A stretch of DNA of 64,000 nt, from assembly GCF_013300825.1 (NCBI RefSeq), contig NZ_JAAIMY010000015.1, forward strand, positions 16,319 to 80,318. Reading direction: 5' to 3'. Source of the stretch: Blautia wexlerae. Its GTDB lineage: Bacteria > Bacillota > Clostridia > Lachnospirales > Lachnospiraceae. The notes under the pieces were generated by a model, which saw nothing but the letters and a program-made list of their open reading frames with translations, was not told the origin of the DNA and searched no databases. Below, piece by piece: positions 1 through 9,647 of the stretch (positions are counted from its first letter, which is position 1; each line of letters opens with the position of its first letter). The translations under genes and the position numbers were made by a program.

Positions 1-1
1 T

Positions 2-946
<945 letters not shown>

Positions 947-958
947 GGAGCGGATTTT

Positions 959-1372
959 ATGGCAGATACATTTGGTCTTGAGATTTATGCCAGTAATAAG
1001 CTGGCGTTTGCAGGACGTGCCAAAACCCTGACAATCCCGGCTGTTGACGGTGAGCAGGCTTTTCTGGCACAGCATGAGAATATTGTTGCTGCTATCATTC
1101 CTGGTGAAATGCGTTTCGAGGAAGCTGATGGCACAAAGCATATTCTGGCTGTGAGCAGTGGGTTTGTGGAGATGATCAATAACCGTGTGAAGCTGTTCTG
1201 CCTGACAGCAGAGAGTCCTGAGGAGATCGATATCCGCAGAGCACAGGAAGCAAAGGAGAGAGCAGAAGAGCAGATGAGACAGAAGCAGAGTATTCAGGAA
1301 TATCATATGAATCAGTTGGCTCTGTCCAGAGCTATGGCACGACTTAGGGTTACGAGTCATAAAGAAATTTAA
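959..1372 (+). CDS. atpC: F-type ATP synthase subunit epsilon
   Basis: Epsilon subunit of the F1 central stalk, which couples rotation to catalysis and can inhibit ATP hydrolysis. At 137 residues it has the normal length: an N-terminal beta-sandwich (about residues 1-85, including the AFLAQHENIVAAI and MRFEEADGTKH strands) followed by a two-helix C-terminal domain rich in Glu/Arg/Gln (EEIDIRRAQEAKERAEEQ). The ATG at 959 follows AAGGAG at a good distance and sits 12 bases after the atpD stop. It is the last gene of the operon; a hairpin terminator follows at once. Confidence 0.97.
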   Translation: MADTFGLEIYASNKLAFAGRAKTLTIPAVDGEQAFLAQHENIVAAIIPGEMRFEEADGTKHILAVSSGFVEMINNRVKLFCLTAESPEEIDIRRAQEAKERAEEQMRQKQSIQEYHMNQLALSRAMARLRVTSHKEI

Positions 1373-1390
1373 AGAAACAAAATATATCAA

Positions 1391-1446
1391 TAAAAAGCAT
1401 CTTTGGATGGTCTGATGAAGGCTTTCCGTAGATGCTTTTATTGCTT
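1391..1446 (+). terminator. Intrinsic terminator of the atp operon
   Basis: Arms TAAAAAGCATCT (1391-1402) and AGATGCTTTTA (1430-1440) pair almost perfectly, and a T-rich stretch follows. It lies 20 bases after the atpC stop and before the end of the convergent gene at 1484, so it may work in both directions. Confidence 0.8.
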
Positions 1447-1483
1447 TGTACCATGTTCTGACTTGTTTCTTAGCTGGTGAAAA

Positions 1484-2995
1484 TTATTTTTGCAGAGTCC
1501 ATTTTCTGTTTGAATTATTTCCAATTGGAGATACATCAGGTATTTCTTTTAAAATAGCCCGGGTTCGCGGAAGACTTAATCCAATATATTCAGCAATATC
1601 ACTGGTTTTTGAGATATTGTTTTTAGATAAATACTCTCTGATTTTTTCTATATTTTCCAAAGTTTTTTGGTTTTGTTTTTTATGACAGGATTTATTCGCT
1701 TGTTTTTTATCGCTTGTTTTTATCGCTTGTTTTTTATCGCTTGTTTTTATCGCTTGTTTTTTATCGAAGCTAAGAATCAGAAGAGTTCTGTCTGGATCAA
1801 ATTGTTCTTCTATAACTGGTTCAACCCAGCCTTGATTCTCCCATGTGTTAAAAATGTTGGGTACTCCGCTGCCGGCACGCTCGCCGATATTGATCAGATT
1901 AAACATTTTCATGAGTACTTTGTTGCGAGGATCAGAAATTCCCCCTTTTTTCATTTGTTGTTTTCCTGTTCTGGAATATCCTGGATTTTCAAATACTATT
2001 CTGTCAGCTTCTTTTCGGACTACAATGCCTCGAACACCATAAAAGTCTGCATTTATCAAACAGTTTGCGAGGGCTTCCCTCAATGCTTCATGTACGGGAG
2101 TATCATCAATACGGTTTCCATCGATTGTTTTAAAAGGTACCTTGATATCTTTAACAAGTTTATTATATACTCGGAAGTAAAAATCACATATATTACCGGA
2201 CCATTCACCGGAACTTGACTGTAAGCGATCGGTCCAGCGTATAGTTGGATCCAGAATTTCACGATAATCTAAAAAATATTCAGGGAAATGTCGTACAATG
2301 TTATATTCATCTCCAAACATTAGCATTCCTGCAGCTGTTGGATGAAGGCATTTATCAATATTGGAAATGGCAGCAGCTCCTATGCTGCGTAAATATTCAG
2401 AATCATTTAAACGGCCAAATGGATGTGCAGGTTTAAGGGCTCGATGTCTGTTGCGATATCCCTGAATGGTTTCATAATTTAGGTCGCTTATTGGAACATC
2501 ATCCAGTACATCCATATCCATAGTGTTGTCTGTCTGGTCGCGGAGCATGGCTTTCACCTGAAGTTTGGTACAATGATAGTCTCCTTCGTGATTTCTTCGA
2601 AATGTTCCGCCAAATATATCATCATTAATATACACAGGTTTTTGTTCTCTGTTTGCCATAGGAACATAAATCACGATGATAGTATCTTCATCCTTCTCAT
2701 ATATCTCTACATCCTGATCAGATAGAAGATTTACGTTGACCTTTTTTCGATTATTGATTGTATCCCAGAAATGTTTTAACAGCTTGTCCCTGTCTGTACT
2801 TTTTAAACCTGTAGTTCTCCAGGTTCCATCTTTGTTTTCGGCAACTCCCAGAATAATTACGCCGCCATAACAATTTGCAAAAGCAGAGTAAGTCTCCCAT
2901 AAAGAAGAAGGAAGGCCGCCATTTGCTTTTTTTACTTCGCGCCGGTTATCTTCTTTATATAAGTTGAACTTTGTAATATCAAAAAAATGTACCAT
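1484..2995 (-). CDS. AlbA_2 (Schlafen-like) DNA-binding / RecG-C-type HATPase regulator
   Basis: A 503-residue protein of the widespread ATP-binding AlbA_2 family, often annotated as a putative transcriptional regulator or RecG-like helicase, although no helicase motor is present. Order: an N-terminal AlbA_2 domain (about residues 10-150, with SFANCYGG-like SAFANCYGGVIILGV and GGTFRRNHEGDYHC); a linker; a GHKL-like ATPase region (about 290-410: HEALREALANCLINADFYG, then GERAGSGVPNIF); a Lys/Gln-rich repeat (DKKQAIKTS units) at about 410-440; and a C-terminal winged helix (KIREYLSKNNISKTSDIAEYIGLSLPRTRAILKEI). Its substrate and targets are unknown; in other genomes such proteins sit near defence or stress genes, but here it stands alone between the atp operon and a bile salt hydrolase. 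The ATG has an AGAGG site and a likely promoter upstream. Confidence 0.85.
   Translation of the reverse strand: MVHFFDITKFNLYKEDNRREVKKANGGLPSSLWETYSAFANCYGGVIILGVAENKDGTWRTTGLKSTDRDKLLKHFWDTINNRKKVNVNLLSDQDVEIYEKDEDTIIVIYVPMANREQKPVYINDDIFGGTFRRNHEGDYHCTKLQVKAMLRDQTDNTMDMDVLDDVPISDLNYETIQGYRNRHRALKPAHPFGRLNDSEYLRSIGAAAISNIDKCLHPTAAGMLMFGDEYNIVRHFPEYFLDYREILDPTIRWTDRLQSSSGEWSGNICDFYFRVYNKLVKDIKVPFKTIDGNRIDDTPVHEALREALANCLINADFYGVRGIVVRKEADRIVFENPGYSRTGKQQMKKGGISDPRNKVLMKMFNLINIGERAGSGVPNIFNTWENQGWVEPVIEEQFDPDRTLLILSFDKKQAIKTSDKKQAIKTSDKKQANKSCHKKQNQKTLENIEKIREYLSKNNISKTSDIAEYIGLSLPRTRAILKEIPDVSPIGNNSNRKWTLQK
1698..1765. repeat. Five-unit 14/13-nt tandem repeat inside the AlbA_2 gene
   Basis: Five units, GCTTGTTTTTTATC (14) alternating with GCTTGTTTTTATC (13), in the order 14-13-14-13-14. 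On the coding (minus) strand each 27-nt pair encodes DKKQAIKTS. The alternation of 6 and 5 T residues keeps the reading frame only when units are gained or lost in pairs. Confidence 0.9.
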
Positions 2996-3032
2996 TGTTA
3001 TTACCTCTTTTTGAAACCAATAATTTGTCCTT

Positions 3033-3062
3033 ATTATACCGTACAGAACTGAAAAATGGCAA
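3033..3062 (-). promoter_or_regulatory. Predicted sigma-A promoter of the AlbA_2 gene
   Basis: On the minus strand TTGCCA, an 18-base spacer, then TATAAT, 38 bases before the start codon at 2995. The -10 is a perfect match and the -35 is 5 of 6. Confidence 0.55.
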
Positions 3063-3117
3063 TGGCTATAATTAAAGAGTCTTTGTCGAAATTGCCACAG
3101 GTATAGAGTGCTTCACA

Positions 3118-4095
3118 TTAATTCTGGAAACAGATATTCTGTTTTGCGAGTACAGGATATCGGATTAGGACTGTTGTATCCAGATTTTCACGATGCATAT
3201 CAACAGCATTGATCTGATGATTTTCATAGGTGGTATAATAATAAATTCCCTTTGTTGTGTTGCAGCAGGAAGTGTAGAGAGTGATCTCATATTTGCCTTT
3301 TGCTACTTCGCAGCAGCCACGCTGCTGATCTACGGAGCCGAGGATGTGGAAGAACTGGCTGACGCTTTCGAGTTCGGAGTCGCCAGATCTGGAGTTCATT
3401 TTTGTGAAGGCAACTTTGGCAAAGCGGGAGGCGGAGGAAAGGTCTCCCGGGAGGCCGAGGGCGCCCATACCGCGGCTGTAGGATTGGAGTTCTAATCCTG
3501 GAGCGAAGGTGTTCTCTGGTTGGCGAGGGGAGAGAGACTGGTAGTTGTTAAGCTGGAACATCTGCTGTGGGAAGGGTGGGTTATTGGTTAGTACCCCTAC
3601 AGGATTTTCGTAGATATGGAGGCCGTCCTGCATGGATTCGATAACGAGGCAGCCGGAAGCATCTGCGAGGATCCAGTGGAGCTGAGCACATGGGAAGTTT
3701 TCACTGAACTGTGTGTTGGTGAGATTCATAGTTGAGAGTCTCTGGCGGGCTTCTTTTAAGGTGGCACACTGGCTGAGAATCCATGGGATGAATTCGAACT
3801 GGGCTACGTTTTCTTTGTCCGATACTGGTTCTGCATAGACTGCATTTCCTACGAAATTCAGACCTGCCATGCCGAGACCTTTTTCATTAATGGCATCATA
3901 GTAGAGTGGATAGTCTCCGGCCACATGAGCCATTCCGATGATGGCATAGTGAGAGTCAGGGGCTTTATCAGAATGACGGAAATGGAATGGGTAGTTTCGT
4001 GGTGTGATGGTGATTTCATCACCGTAGGAAAATTCATAATCAAGGGTTCTGCCGAAATAGAAATCTTTTGTTTTATAAGTTGCTGCTGTGCACAT
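3118..4095 (-). CDS. bsh: Choloylglycine hydrolase / bile salt hydrolase (Ntn hydrolase)
   Basis: Linear amide C-N hydrolase of the choloylglycine hydrolase family, which frees glycine or taurine from conjugated bile acids in the gut. The protein (325 residues, family norm about 315-340) begins MCTAATYKTKD, so Met removal exposes the catalytic Cys2 nucleophile. Arg16 and Asp19 in FGRTLDYE match the conserved Arg and Asp of the active site, NEKGLGMAGLNF is the substrate loop, and VSQFFHILGSVDQQRG contains the conserved catalytic Arg region typical of bile salt hydrolases rather than penicillin V acylases. No signal peptide is seen, so it acts in the cytoplasm. AGGAGG precedes the ATG. It is monocistronic, with its start facing away from the divergent alpha-xylosidase gene. 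Substrate preference (glyco or tauro) cannot be read from the sequence. Confidence 0.92.
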   Translation of the reverse strand: MCTAATYKTKDFYFGRTLDYEFSYGDEITITPRNYPFHFRHSDKAPDSHYAIIGMAHVAGDYPLYYDAINEKGLGMAGLNFVGNAVYAEPVSDKENVAQFEFIPWILSQCATLKEARQRLSTMNLTNTQFSENFPCAQLHWILADASGCLVIESMQDGLHIYENPVGVLTNNPPFPQQMFQLNNYQSLSPRQPENTFAPGLELQSYSRGMGALGLPGDLSSASRFAKVAFTKMNSRSGDSELESVSQFFHILGSVDQQRGCCEVAKGKYEITLYTSCCNTTKGIYYYTTYENHQINAVDMHRENLDTTVLIRYPVLAKQNICFQN

Positions 4096-4364
4096 ATTTT
4101 CTTACCTCCTGGTGCCAAAATAGATATACTTGTAGAACGTGTATATTTTGAAGAATATTACCACAATCTTTTGTTTTTATGCAATATACAGATTTTTGTT
4201 TTTGCACAGATAAAAATTGGGTTATATTGCTGGTAAGAAAAAGAATCATGATGTATACTGGTATCAGATAATTATTCAGCAGTCCGTTATCCCGCGAGGT
4301 ACTGAAAGAGTTTCAATTTCGGAAAATAAGCAAATCATAAGATTAAAAGCAAGGAGGATCAGGA

Positions 4365-6719
4365 ATGAAGTTCACAGAAGGTTACTGGGAGAAAAATGAA
4401 CGCGCAAACGCATCCTATGCGATGCAGGCTTTTACAGCGGAGGCAATTCCGGGAGGAATGAGAATTGTTTCTCCATTCCGCCAGATCATAGACAGAGGCG
4501 GTGCTCTGGATGTAGGAACTATCACTACAGAATTTACTTCTGCACGTAAAGATATCATCAGCGTAAGAAGTTATCATTATGAAGGTTATGTAAAAGGTGA
4601 GCCAAGATATGAGCTGAATGAGGATCCGCAGGAAACAGAGGTTGAGATTACAGAAGATGAAGCTGTGATGAAAGCCGGAAGAATGACAGTAAGAGTGGAC
4701 TTGAAAGACTTTAAGATCACATATGAAGCAGATGGAAAAGTTCTCACAAACATCGGATTCCGCAATCTTGGCTATATGCAGTATGACAGAGCTACTCTGA
4801 CAAAATTCCCGGAACCAAACTATATGGCAGCACAGTATCAGCCATATATGGTGACAGAGCTTTCTCTTGCACCGGGAGAATGTGTATATGGTCTGGGTGA
4901 GAGATTTACAGCGTTTGTAAAGAACGGTCAGGTTGTTGATATCTGGAATGAAGATGGCGGTACAGCTTCTCAGATTTCTTATAAAAATATTCCGTTCTAT
5001 GTAACAAGCAAACATTATGGCGTATTCGTAGACCACAGTGATCATGTTTCCTTCGAAGTTGCAAGTGAAAAGGTTGAGAATGTGGGATTCTCTGTGAAAG
5101 GTGAAGAGATCAGATATCATATTATTTACGGAGATGACATTAAGGGTGTGATCGAGAACTACACAGATCTTACAGGAAAACCGGCATTGCCGCCTGCATG
5201 GTCCTTTGGATTATGGCTTTCCACATCCTTTACAACAAACTATGATGAAGAGACGACCAATTCCTTTATCCAGGGAATGGCAGACAGAGATATTCCATTG
5301 AGTGTATTCCATTTTGACTGTTTCTGGATGAAAGAGTTCCACTGGTGTGATTTTGAATGGGATTCCAGAATCTTCCCGGATGTACCGGGAATGCTGAAAC
5401 GTTATAAGGATAAAGGACTTAAGATCTGTGTATGGATCAATCCATATATTGCACAGGGAACTAACTTCTTTAAAGAGGGTCTGGAGAACGGATACCTGGT
5501 ACAGCGTGCAGACGGAAGAGGAATCAAGCAAATCGACAACTGGCAGCCTGGCATGGGCCTGGTTGACTTTACAAATCCGGATGCAGTGAAGTGGTATCAG
5601 AATAAGCTGAAAACTTTGCTTGATATGGGTGTTGACTGTTTCAAGACAGACTTTGGCGAGAGAATTCCGGTCGATGTGAAATATTATGACGGTTCAGATC
5701 CGGTTTCTATGCATAATTATTATACGTACCTTTACAACAAGGCAGTATTTGATCTGCTGAAGGAAGTAAAGGGTGAAGGTGAAGCAATCCTTTTTGCAAG
5801 AAGTGCGACAGCAGGCGGACAGCAGTTCCCGGTTCACTGGGGCGGTGACTGTTCTGCAACCTATGCCTCCATGGCTGAGAGCTTAAGAGGTGGTCTGTCC
5901 TTTACTTTATCAGGATTCTCCTTCTGGAGTCATGATATGGGCGGATTTGAAATGACAGCAGCACCGGATGTATACAAACGCTGGCTGCAGTTTGGTCTTC
6001 TTTCCACACACAGCCGTCTCCATGGTTCCAAGAGTTATCGTGTACCGTGGCTGTTTGATGAAGAAGCTGTAGATGTATGCCGTAAGTTTACAAAGCTGAA
6101 ATTAAGATTACTCCCATATCTGTATTCTATGGCTGTAAAATCACACAAGACAGGTATTCCGTCCATGCGTGCAATGATCATGGAATTTAACGATGATCCT
6201 GCAACCAAATATCTGGATATGCAGTATATGTTAGGTGACAGTATTCTGGTTGCACCAATCTTCAACAAAGAAGGTCATGCAGAATATTATCTGCCGGCAG
6301 GAAAATGGACTCATCTTTTAAGCGGAGAAGTCAAAGAAGGCGGAAGATGGTATGAAGAAGATTATGATTTTTCTTCACTGCCTGTATTTGTAAGAGAGAA
6401 TACTCTGCTTCCGATTGGTGCTGTAGATACTACCGTTGATTATGAACTGGAGAAAGATGTACAGATTCAGGTTTATGAAGTAAATGAAACTGCATCCTGT
6501 GAGGTAGTGACGCGTAAAGGAGAGACAGCTTTTACAGTAAAAGCTGTAAGAGAGGGAAATAAACTCACTCTGGAAGCTTCAGCAGAAAATGGAGGTATGA
6601 CCTATCTGCTGAGAAATATTCATGAAATAGCTGATGTTACTGGTGGAAGCATAGTGAAAGATACAGAAAATGGTATTATCATTGTACCGGAAGGATGCAG
6701 AATGGAAATTGAACTCTAA
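4365..6719 (+). CDS. yicI: Alpha-xylosidase, glycoside hydrolase family 31
   Basis: A 784-residue GH31 enzyme that releases alpha-linked xylose from xyloglucan-type oligosaccharides such as isoprimeverose. It closely follows the E. coli YicI plan: N-terminal beta-sandwich, a (beta/alpha)8 barrel with the nucleophile Asp in CFKTDFGERIP (about residue 425), the acid/base Asp in HWGGDCSATYASM (about 490), and HSRLHGSKSYRVPW, then C-terminal beta domains. No signal peptide, so the substrate must be imported. AAGGAGG lies 8 bases before the ATG. No transporter or regulator is next to it, which is unusual for a sugar-use gene. A hairpin follows the stop. Confidence 0.93.
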   Translation: MKFTEGYWEKNERANASYAMQAFTAEAIPGGMRIVSPFRQIIDRGGALDVGTITTEFTSARKDIISVRSYHYEGYVKGEPRYELNEDPQETEVEITEDEAVMKAGRMTVRVDLKDFKITYEADGKVLTNIGFRNLGYMQYDRATLTKFPEPNYMAAQYQPYMVTELSLAPGECVYGLGERFTAFVKNGQVVDIWNEDGGTASQISYKNIPFYVTSKHYGVFVDHSDHVSFEVASEKVENVGFSVKGEEIRYHIIYGDDIKGVIENYTDLTGKPALPPAWSFGLWLSTSFTTNYDEETTNSFIQGMADRDIPLSVFHFDCFWMKEFHWCDFEWDSRIFPDVPGMLKRYKDKGLKICVWINPYIAQGTNFFKEGLENGYLVQRADGRGIKQIDNWQPGMGLVDFTNPDAVKWYQNKLKTLLDMGVDCFKTDFGERIPVDVKYYDGSDPVSMHNYYTYLYNKAVFDLLKEVKGEGEAILFARSATAGGQQFPVHWGGDCSATYASMAESLRGGLSFTLSGFSFWSHDMGGFEMTAAPDVYKRWLQFGLLSTHSRLHGSKSYRVPWLFDEEAVDVCRKFTKLKLRLLPYLYSMAVKSHKTGIPSMRAMIMEFNDDPATKYLDMQYMLGDSILVAPIFNKEGHAEYYLPAGKWTHLLSGEVKEGGRWYEEDYDFSSLPVFVRENTLLPIGAVDTTVDYELEKDVQIQVYEVNETASCEVVTRKGETAFTVKAVREGNKLTLEASAENGGMTYLLRNIHEIADVTGGSIVKDTENGIIIVPEGCRMEIEL

Positions 6720-6764
6720 TTGACAGGTAACAAGTTTATAAATATTTTAGAAATTCGACAAAAA

Positions 6765-6797
6765 ATAGGACTGGACAAATCAATTGTCCGGTCCTAT
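6765..6797 (+). terminator. Hairpin after alpha-xylosidase
   Basis: ATAGGACTGGACAA (6765-6778) pairs with TTGTCCGGTCCTAT (6784-6797) with one G-T pair and a 5-base loop. The stem is strong but the downstream tail is AATAATAC rather than a T-run, so termination may be weak. Confidence 0.6.
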
Positions 6798-6934
6798 AAT
6801 AATACTCACCAGAGGTCTTCTGGTAGTTCAATCTCGCCGGTTCGGCGGTAAATTCCACTTTTACTTATTATGAAACACGAAAGAATGAAGCATCTGTTTT
6901 TTGTTGCTAAATAAAACTGTAGGAAAGGCAGGCG

Positions 6935-7450
6935 GTGCAGTATGATTTTTTGAAACTTTTTCCTGTAGCAGTTGCCGGAATTTCCGTAATCATGGATATT
7001 CGCACTGCAAAGGTTGATAATGGCTGGATTCTGTTTTCTATGTTTATTGGAATGTTTATCCGTGTCTGGCAGAAAGGCATTGCAGGACTCGGTCATTTTG
7101 TTATGGGAAGTGTAACACCTTTATTTCTTATTGTTCTGTTTGTCTTCGGAATGATAGGTGCGGGAGATATTAAATTGTTCTGCGTACTTGGAGGCATTCT
7201 GGGACCCGGAGCTGTCCTGAAGTGTATTTTCAGTTCTTTTATTGCGGGTACATGTATTGCGGCCGTGCTTCTGATCATCCATCGCAATTTCTGCGAAAGA
7301 ATCCTTTATTTTATCAGATATGCAGAAACTACGGTCACTACCGGAAAGATTACACCTTACAGAAAGGGAAACATTTCAGCTCCTGAGAATTTTCATTTTA
7401 CAGTTCCCATTTTGGTAAGCGTGCTGTTATACGCAGGAGGTATCTATTGA
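6935..7450 (+). CDS. Prepilin peptidase, A24 family (TadV/CpaA-like), first of two
   Basis: Membrane aspartic peptidase that cleaves the leader of Flp pilins and TadE-like pseudopilins. It is 171 residues with several membrane helices. The two catalytic Asp residues fit MDIRTAKVDNGW (about residue 23) and the GAGDIKLF signature (GxGD, about residue 72). The start is a GTG at 6935 with AGGAAAGG upstream; no nearer ATG is in frame with a better site. It opens the Tad operon and overlaps the next gene by 4 bases. A second, shorter A24 peptidase lies in the same operon at 14172. Confidence 0.85.
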   Translation: MQYDFLKLFPVAVAGISVIMDIRTAKVDNGWILFSMFIGMFIRVWQKGIAGLGHFVMGSVTPLFLIVLFVFGMIGAGDIKLFCVLGGILGPGAVLKCIFSSFIAGTCIAAVLLIIHRNFCERILYFIRYAETTVTTGKITPYRKGNISAPENFHFTVPILVSVLLYAGGIY

Positions 7451-8460
7451 AGAAAAATATTTTTGCAGTATGTGATCTGGAAGTGGAATATGCACTGAAT
7501 TTCATGGATTATCTGAATCAGAAAAAAAATATTCCCTTTGAGATACAGGCATTTACAACTGTAGAGAATCTGATCACTTACGGGAAACACACACATATAG
7601 AGTTGCTGTTGATTTCCGGACGTGCCATGTGCAAAGAAATCCGGGAGTTAGATATTGGAAAAGTTATTATTCTTTCAGAAGGAGTACATCCTCCTGAACT
7701 TGACCAGTATCCAAGTGTGTATAAATATCAGTCTTCTTCTGATGTGCTCCGTGAAGTAATGGCATGTTATGGTGCTGAAAAAAAGACCATGTCAGATCAG
7801 CTTGCGGTATTAAAAAAGACAACAGAGATCCTTGGCGTATTTTCTCCCCTGGGGCGCTGCCTGAAAACTTCCTTTGCACTTACACTCGGACAGATCCTTG
7901 CGAAAGACAAAGCAGTTCTGTATCTGAATCTGGAGGAATATTCCGGGTTTGAAGAACTTATGGGAAGAGGCTTTGATCACAATTTAAGTGACCTTCTCTA
8001 TTATGTGAGGCAGGATAATCAGAATCTTCTTTATAAAATGAACAGTATGATACAGACAGTCAATAATCTGGATTACATTCCGCCTGTGCAGATGCCGGCA
8101 GACATTCGCACAACAGCCTGGCAGGACTGGGAACGGCTTTTGCAGATGATTATGCTTGACAGTTCCTATGAGGTGATCGTGCTGGATATCGGATGTGGGA
8201 TTGATGAGAATTTCCAGCTGCTCGATCTGTGTAAGAAGATTTATATGCCTGTATTGTCTGATGCAGTATCCCAGTGCAAAATTGCTCAGTTTGAGAATCA
8301 GGTGAGAATCTGGGATTATCCACAGATACTGGAGAAAATACAGAAGATAAGCCTGCCTTTTCATATGGTGACGGAACCGTCGCCTTCTTATATAGAACAA
8401 CTGCCCTGGAGTGAACTTGGTGATTATGTGCGGAATCTGCTGAGAAAGGAAAAAGGATGA
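7447..8460 (+). CDS. tadZ: TadZ/CpaE-like pilus localisation ATPase with degenerate P-loop
   Basis: A 337-residue member of the CpaE/TadZ branch of MinD/ParA-like proteins, expected to place the Tad machine at a site in the cell. Residues 1-115 look like a divergent receiver domain, followed by a SIMIBI-type fold: the deviant Walker A is reduced to SPLGRCLKTS (about 137-146) where KGGxGKT[ST] is expected, and a Walker B-like VIVLDIGCGID is kept. Loss of the Walker A glycines and signature lysine agrees with the atypical ATPases known in TadZ. The TTG start overlaps the stop of the peptidase gene (TTGA), showing translational coupling. Confidence 0.8.
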   Translation: MKKNIFAVCDLEVEYALNFMDYLNQKKNIPFEIQAFTTVENLITYGKHTHIELLLISGRAMCKEIRELDIGKVIILSEGVHPPELDQYPSVYKYQSSSDVLREVMACYGAEKKTMSDQLAVLKKTTEILGVFSPLGRCLKTSFALTLGQILAKDKAVLYLNLEEYSGFEELMGRGFDHNLSDLLYYVRQDNQNLLYKMNSMIQTVNNLDYIPPVQMPADIRTTAWQDWERLLQMIMLDSSYEVIVLDIGCGIDENFQLLDLCKKIYMPVLSDAVSQCKIAQFENQVRIWDYPQILEKIQKISLPFHMVTEPSPSYIEQLPWSELGDYVRNLLRKEKG

Positions 8461-9647
8461 ATAGAGATGTATTTAGAACCTTGCGCCAGATGCTGATGGA
8501 ACAACTGGATCTGTCCAGAGAATTGTCGGATAAAGAAATCCTTGATGTGATCGATGAGCTGATCCTGAATCAGATAAAAGATGTCCGGCTTGCATTAAAG
8601 GATAAGGTGCAGCTTCGTCAGGAACTGTTTTATTCTGTCCGCAAGCTGGATGTGCTTCAGGAACTGGTCGATGATGAAACTGTGACAGAGATTATGGTAA
8701 ACGGACCGGATACAATTTTCGTAGAACGGGGCGGTAAACTGATCCGATGGCATAAGAGCTTTACATCCGCCGAAAAACTGGAGGATGTGATTCAGCAGAT
8801 AGTAGGTAAATGTAACCGTGTGATTAATGAATCCATGCCTATCGTGGATGCGAGACTGGAAAATGGATCCAGAGTAAATGCTGTGATCTATCCGGTTGCA
8901 TTAAATGGGCCAATCCTTACGATACGGCGTTTTCCCGAACACCCCATTACAATGGAGAAGCTGATCGCGCTGGGAAGCATTACACAGGAATGTGCACAGT
9001 TTTTACAGAAGCTTGTGAAAGCCAGATATTCCATGATCATAGGAGGAGGAACCGGAAGCGGAAAGACCACATTTCTTGCAGCTATGTCAGAATATATTCC
9101 TGCAGATGAAAGGCTGATCACAATAGAAGATAACGCAGAACTGCGCATCAGAGGAATTGATAATCTTGTCCGGCTGGAAGCAAAGATGGCTAATATGGAA
9201 GGTGCGGTATCAGTTACGATCAGGGATCTGATTAAATCTGCGTTGCGAATGCGCCCTGACAGGATTATTGTGGGTGAGGTCCGGGGTGGCGAAGCTATGG
9301 ATATGCTCCAGGCACTTAATACAGGTCATGAGGGGTCCTTATCAACAGCGCATGCAAATTCAGCGAAAGATATGCTGTCCCGCCTGGAAACAATGGTGCT
9401 GATGGGGGTTGACCTTCCGTTGGAGGCTATCCGCAGACAGATTGCATCTGGTGTAGATATTCTGATACATCTGGGACGAATGAGAGATAAATCCAGGAAA
9501 TTACTGGAAGTAACGGAAGTATGTGGCTTTGAGAATGGAGAGATCCAGATCAGGCCGCTGTATCAATGGCAGGAAGGAAAAGGTCTGGTAAAGACTGATT
9601 CCCTCCTGCAGGTGGAAAAACTGGAAAGAGCGGGGATTGAATTATGA
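8457..9647 (+). CDS. cpaF: CpaF/TadA-family secretion ATPase of the Tad pilus
   Basis: Hexameric motor ATPase that powers assembly of the Flp pilus at the inner face of the membrane. The 396-residue protein has the N-terminal helical domain, then the GspE/VirB11 core with Walker A GGGTGSGKTT (about residues 195-204), an Asp box ITIEDNAELRI, Walker B MRPDRIIVGEVRGGEA and the His box GHEGSLSTAHANS. All motor motifs are intact. ATG overlaps the tadZ stop (ATGA), and it runs by 4 bases into tadB. Confidence 0.95.
   Translation: MNRDVFRTLRQMLMEQLDLSRELSDKEILDVIDELILNQIKDVRLALKDKVQLRQELFYSVRKLDVLQELVDDETVTEIMVNGPDTIFVERGGKLIRWHKSFTSAEKLEDVIQQIVGKCNRVINESMPIVDARLENGSRVNAVIYPVALNGPILTIRRFPEHPITMEKLIALGSITQECAQFLQKLVKARYSMIIGGGTGSGKTTFLAAMSEYIPADERLITIEDNAELRIRGIDNLVRLEAKMANMEGAVSVTIRDLIKSALRMRPDRIIVGEVRGGEAMDMLQALNTGHEGSLSTAHANSAKDMLSRLETMVLMGVDLPLEAIRRQIASGVDILIHLGRMRDKSRKLLEVTEVCGFENGEIQIRPLYQWQEGKGLVKTDSLLQVEKLERAGIEL

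Noticed and set aside
6801..6934. tRNA-like fold near CGCCGGTTCGGCGG
   Set aside because: Small stems exist, but no acceptor or anticodon arm can be formed around them.
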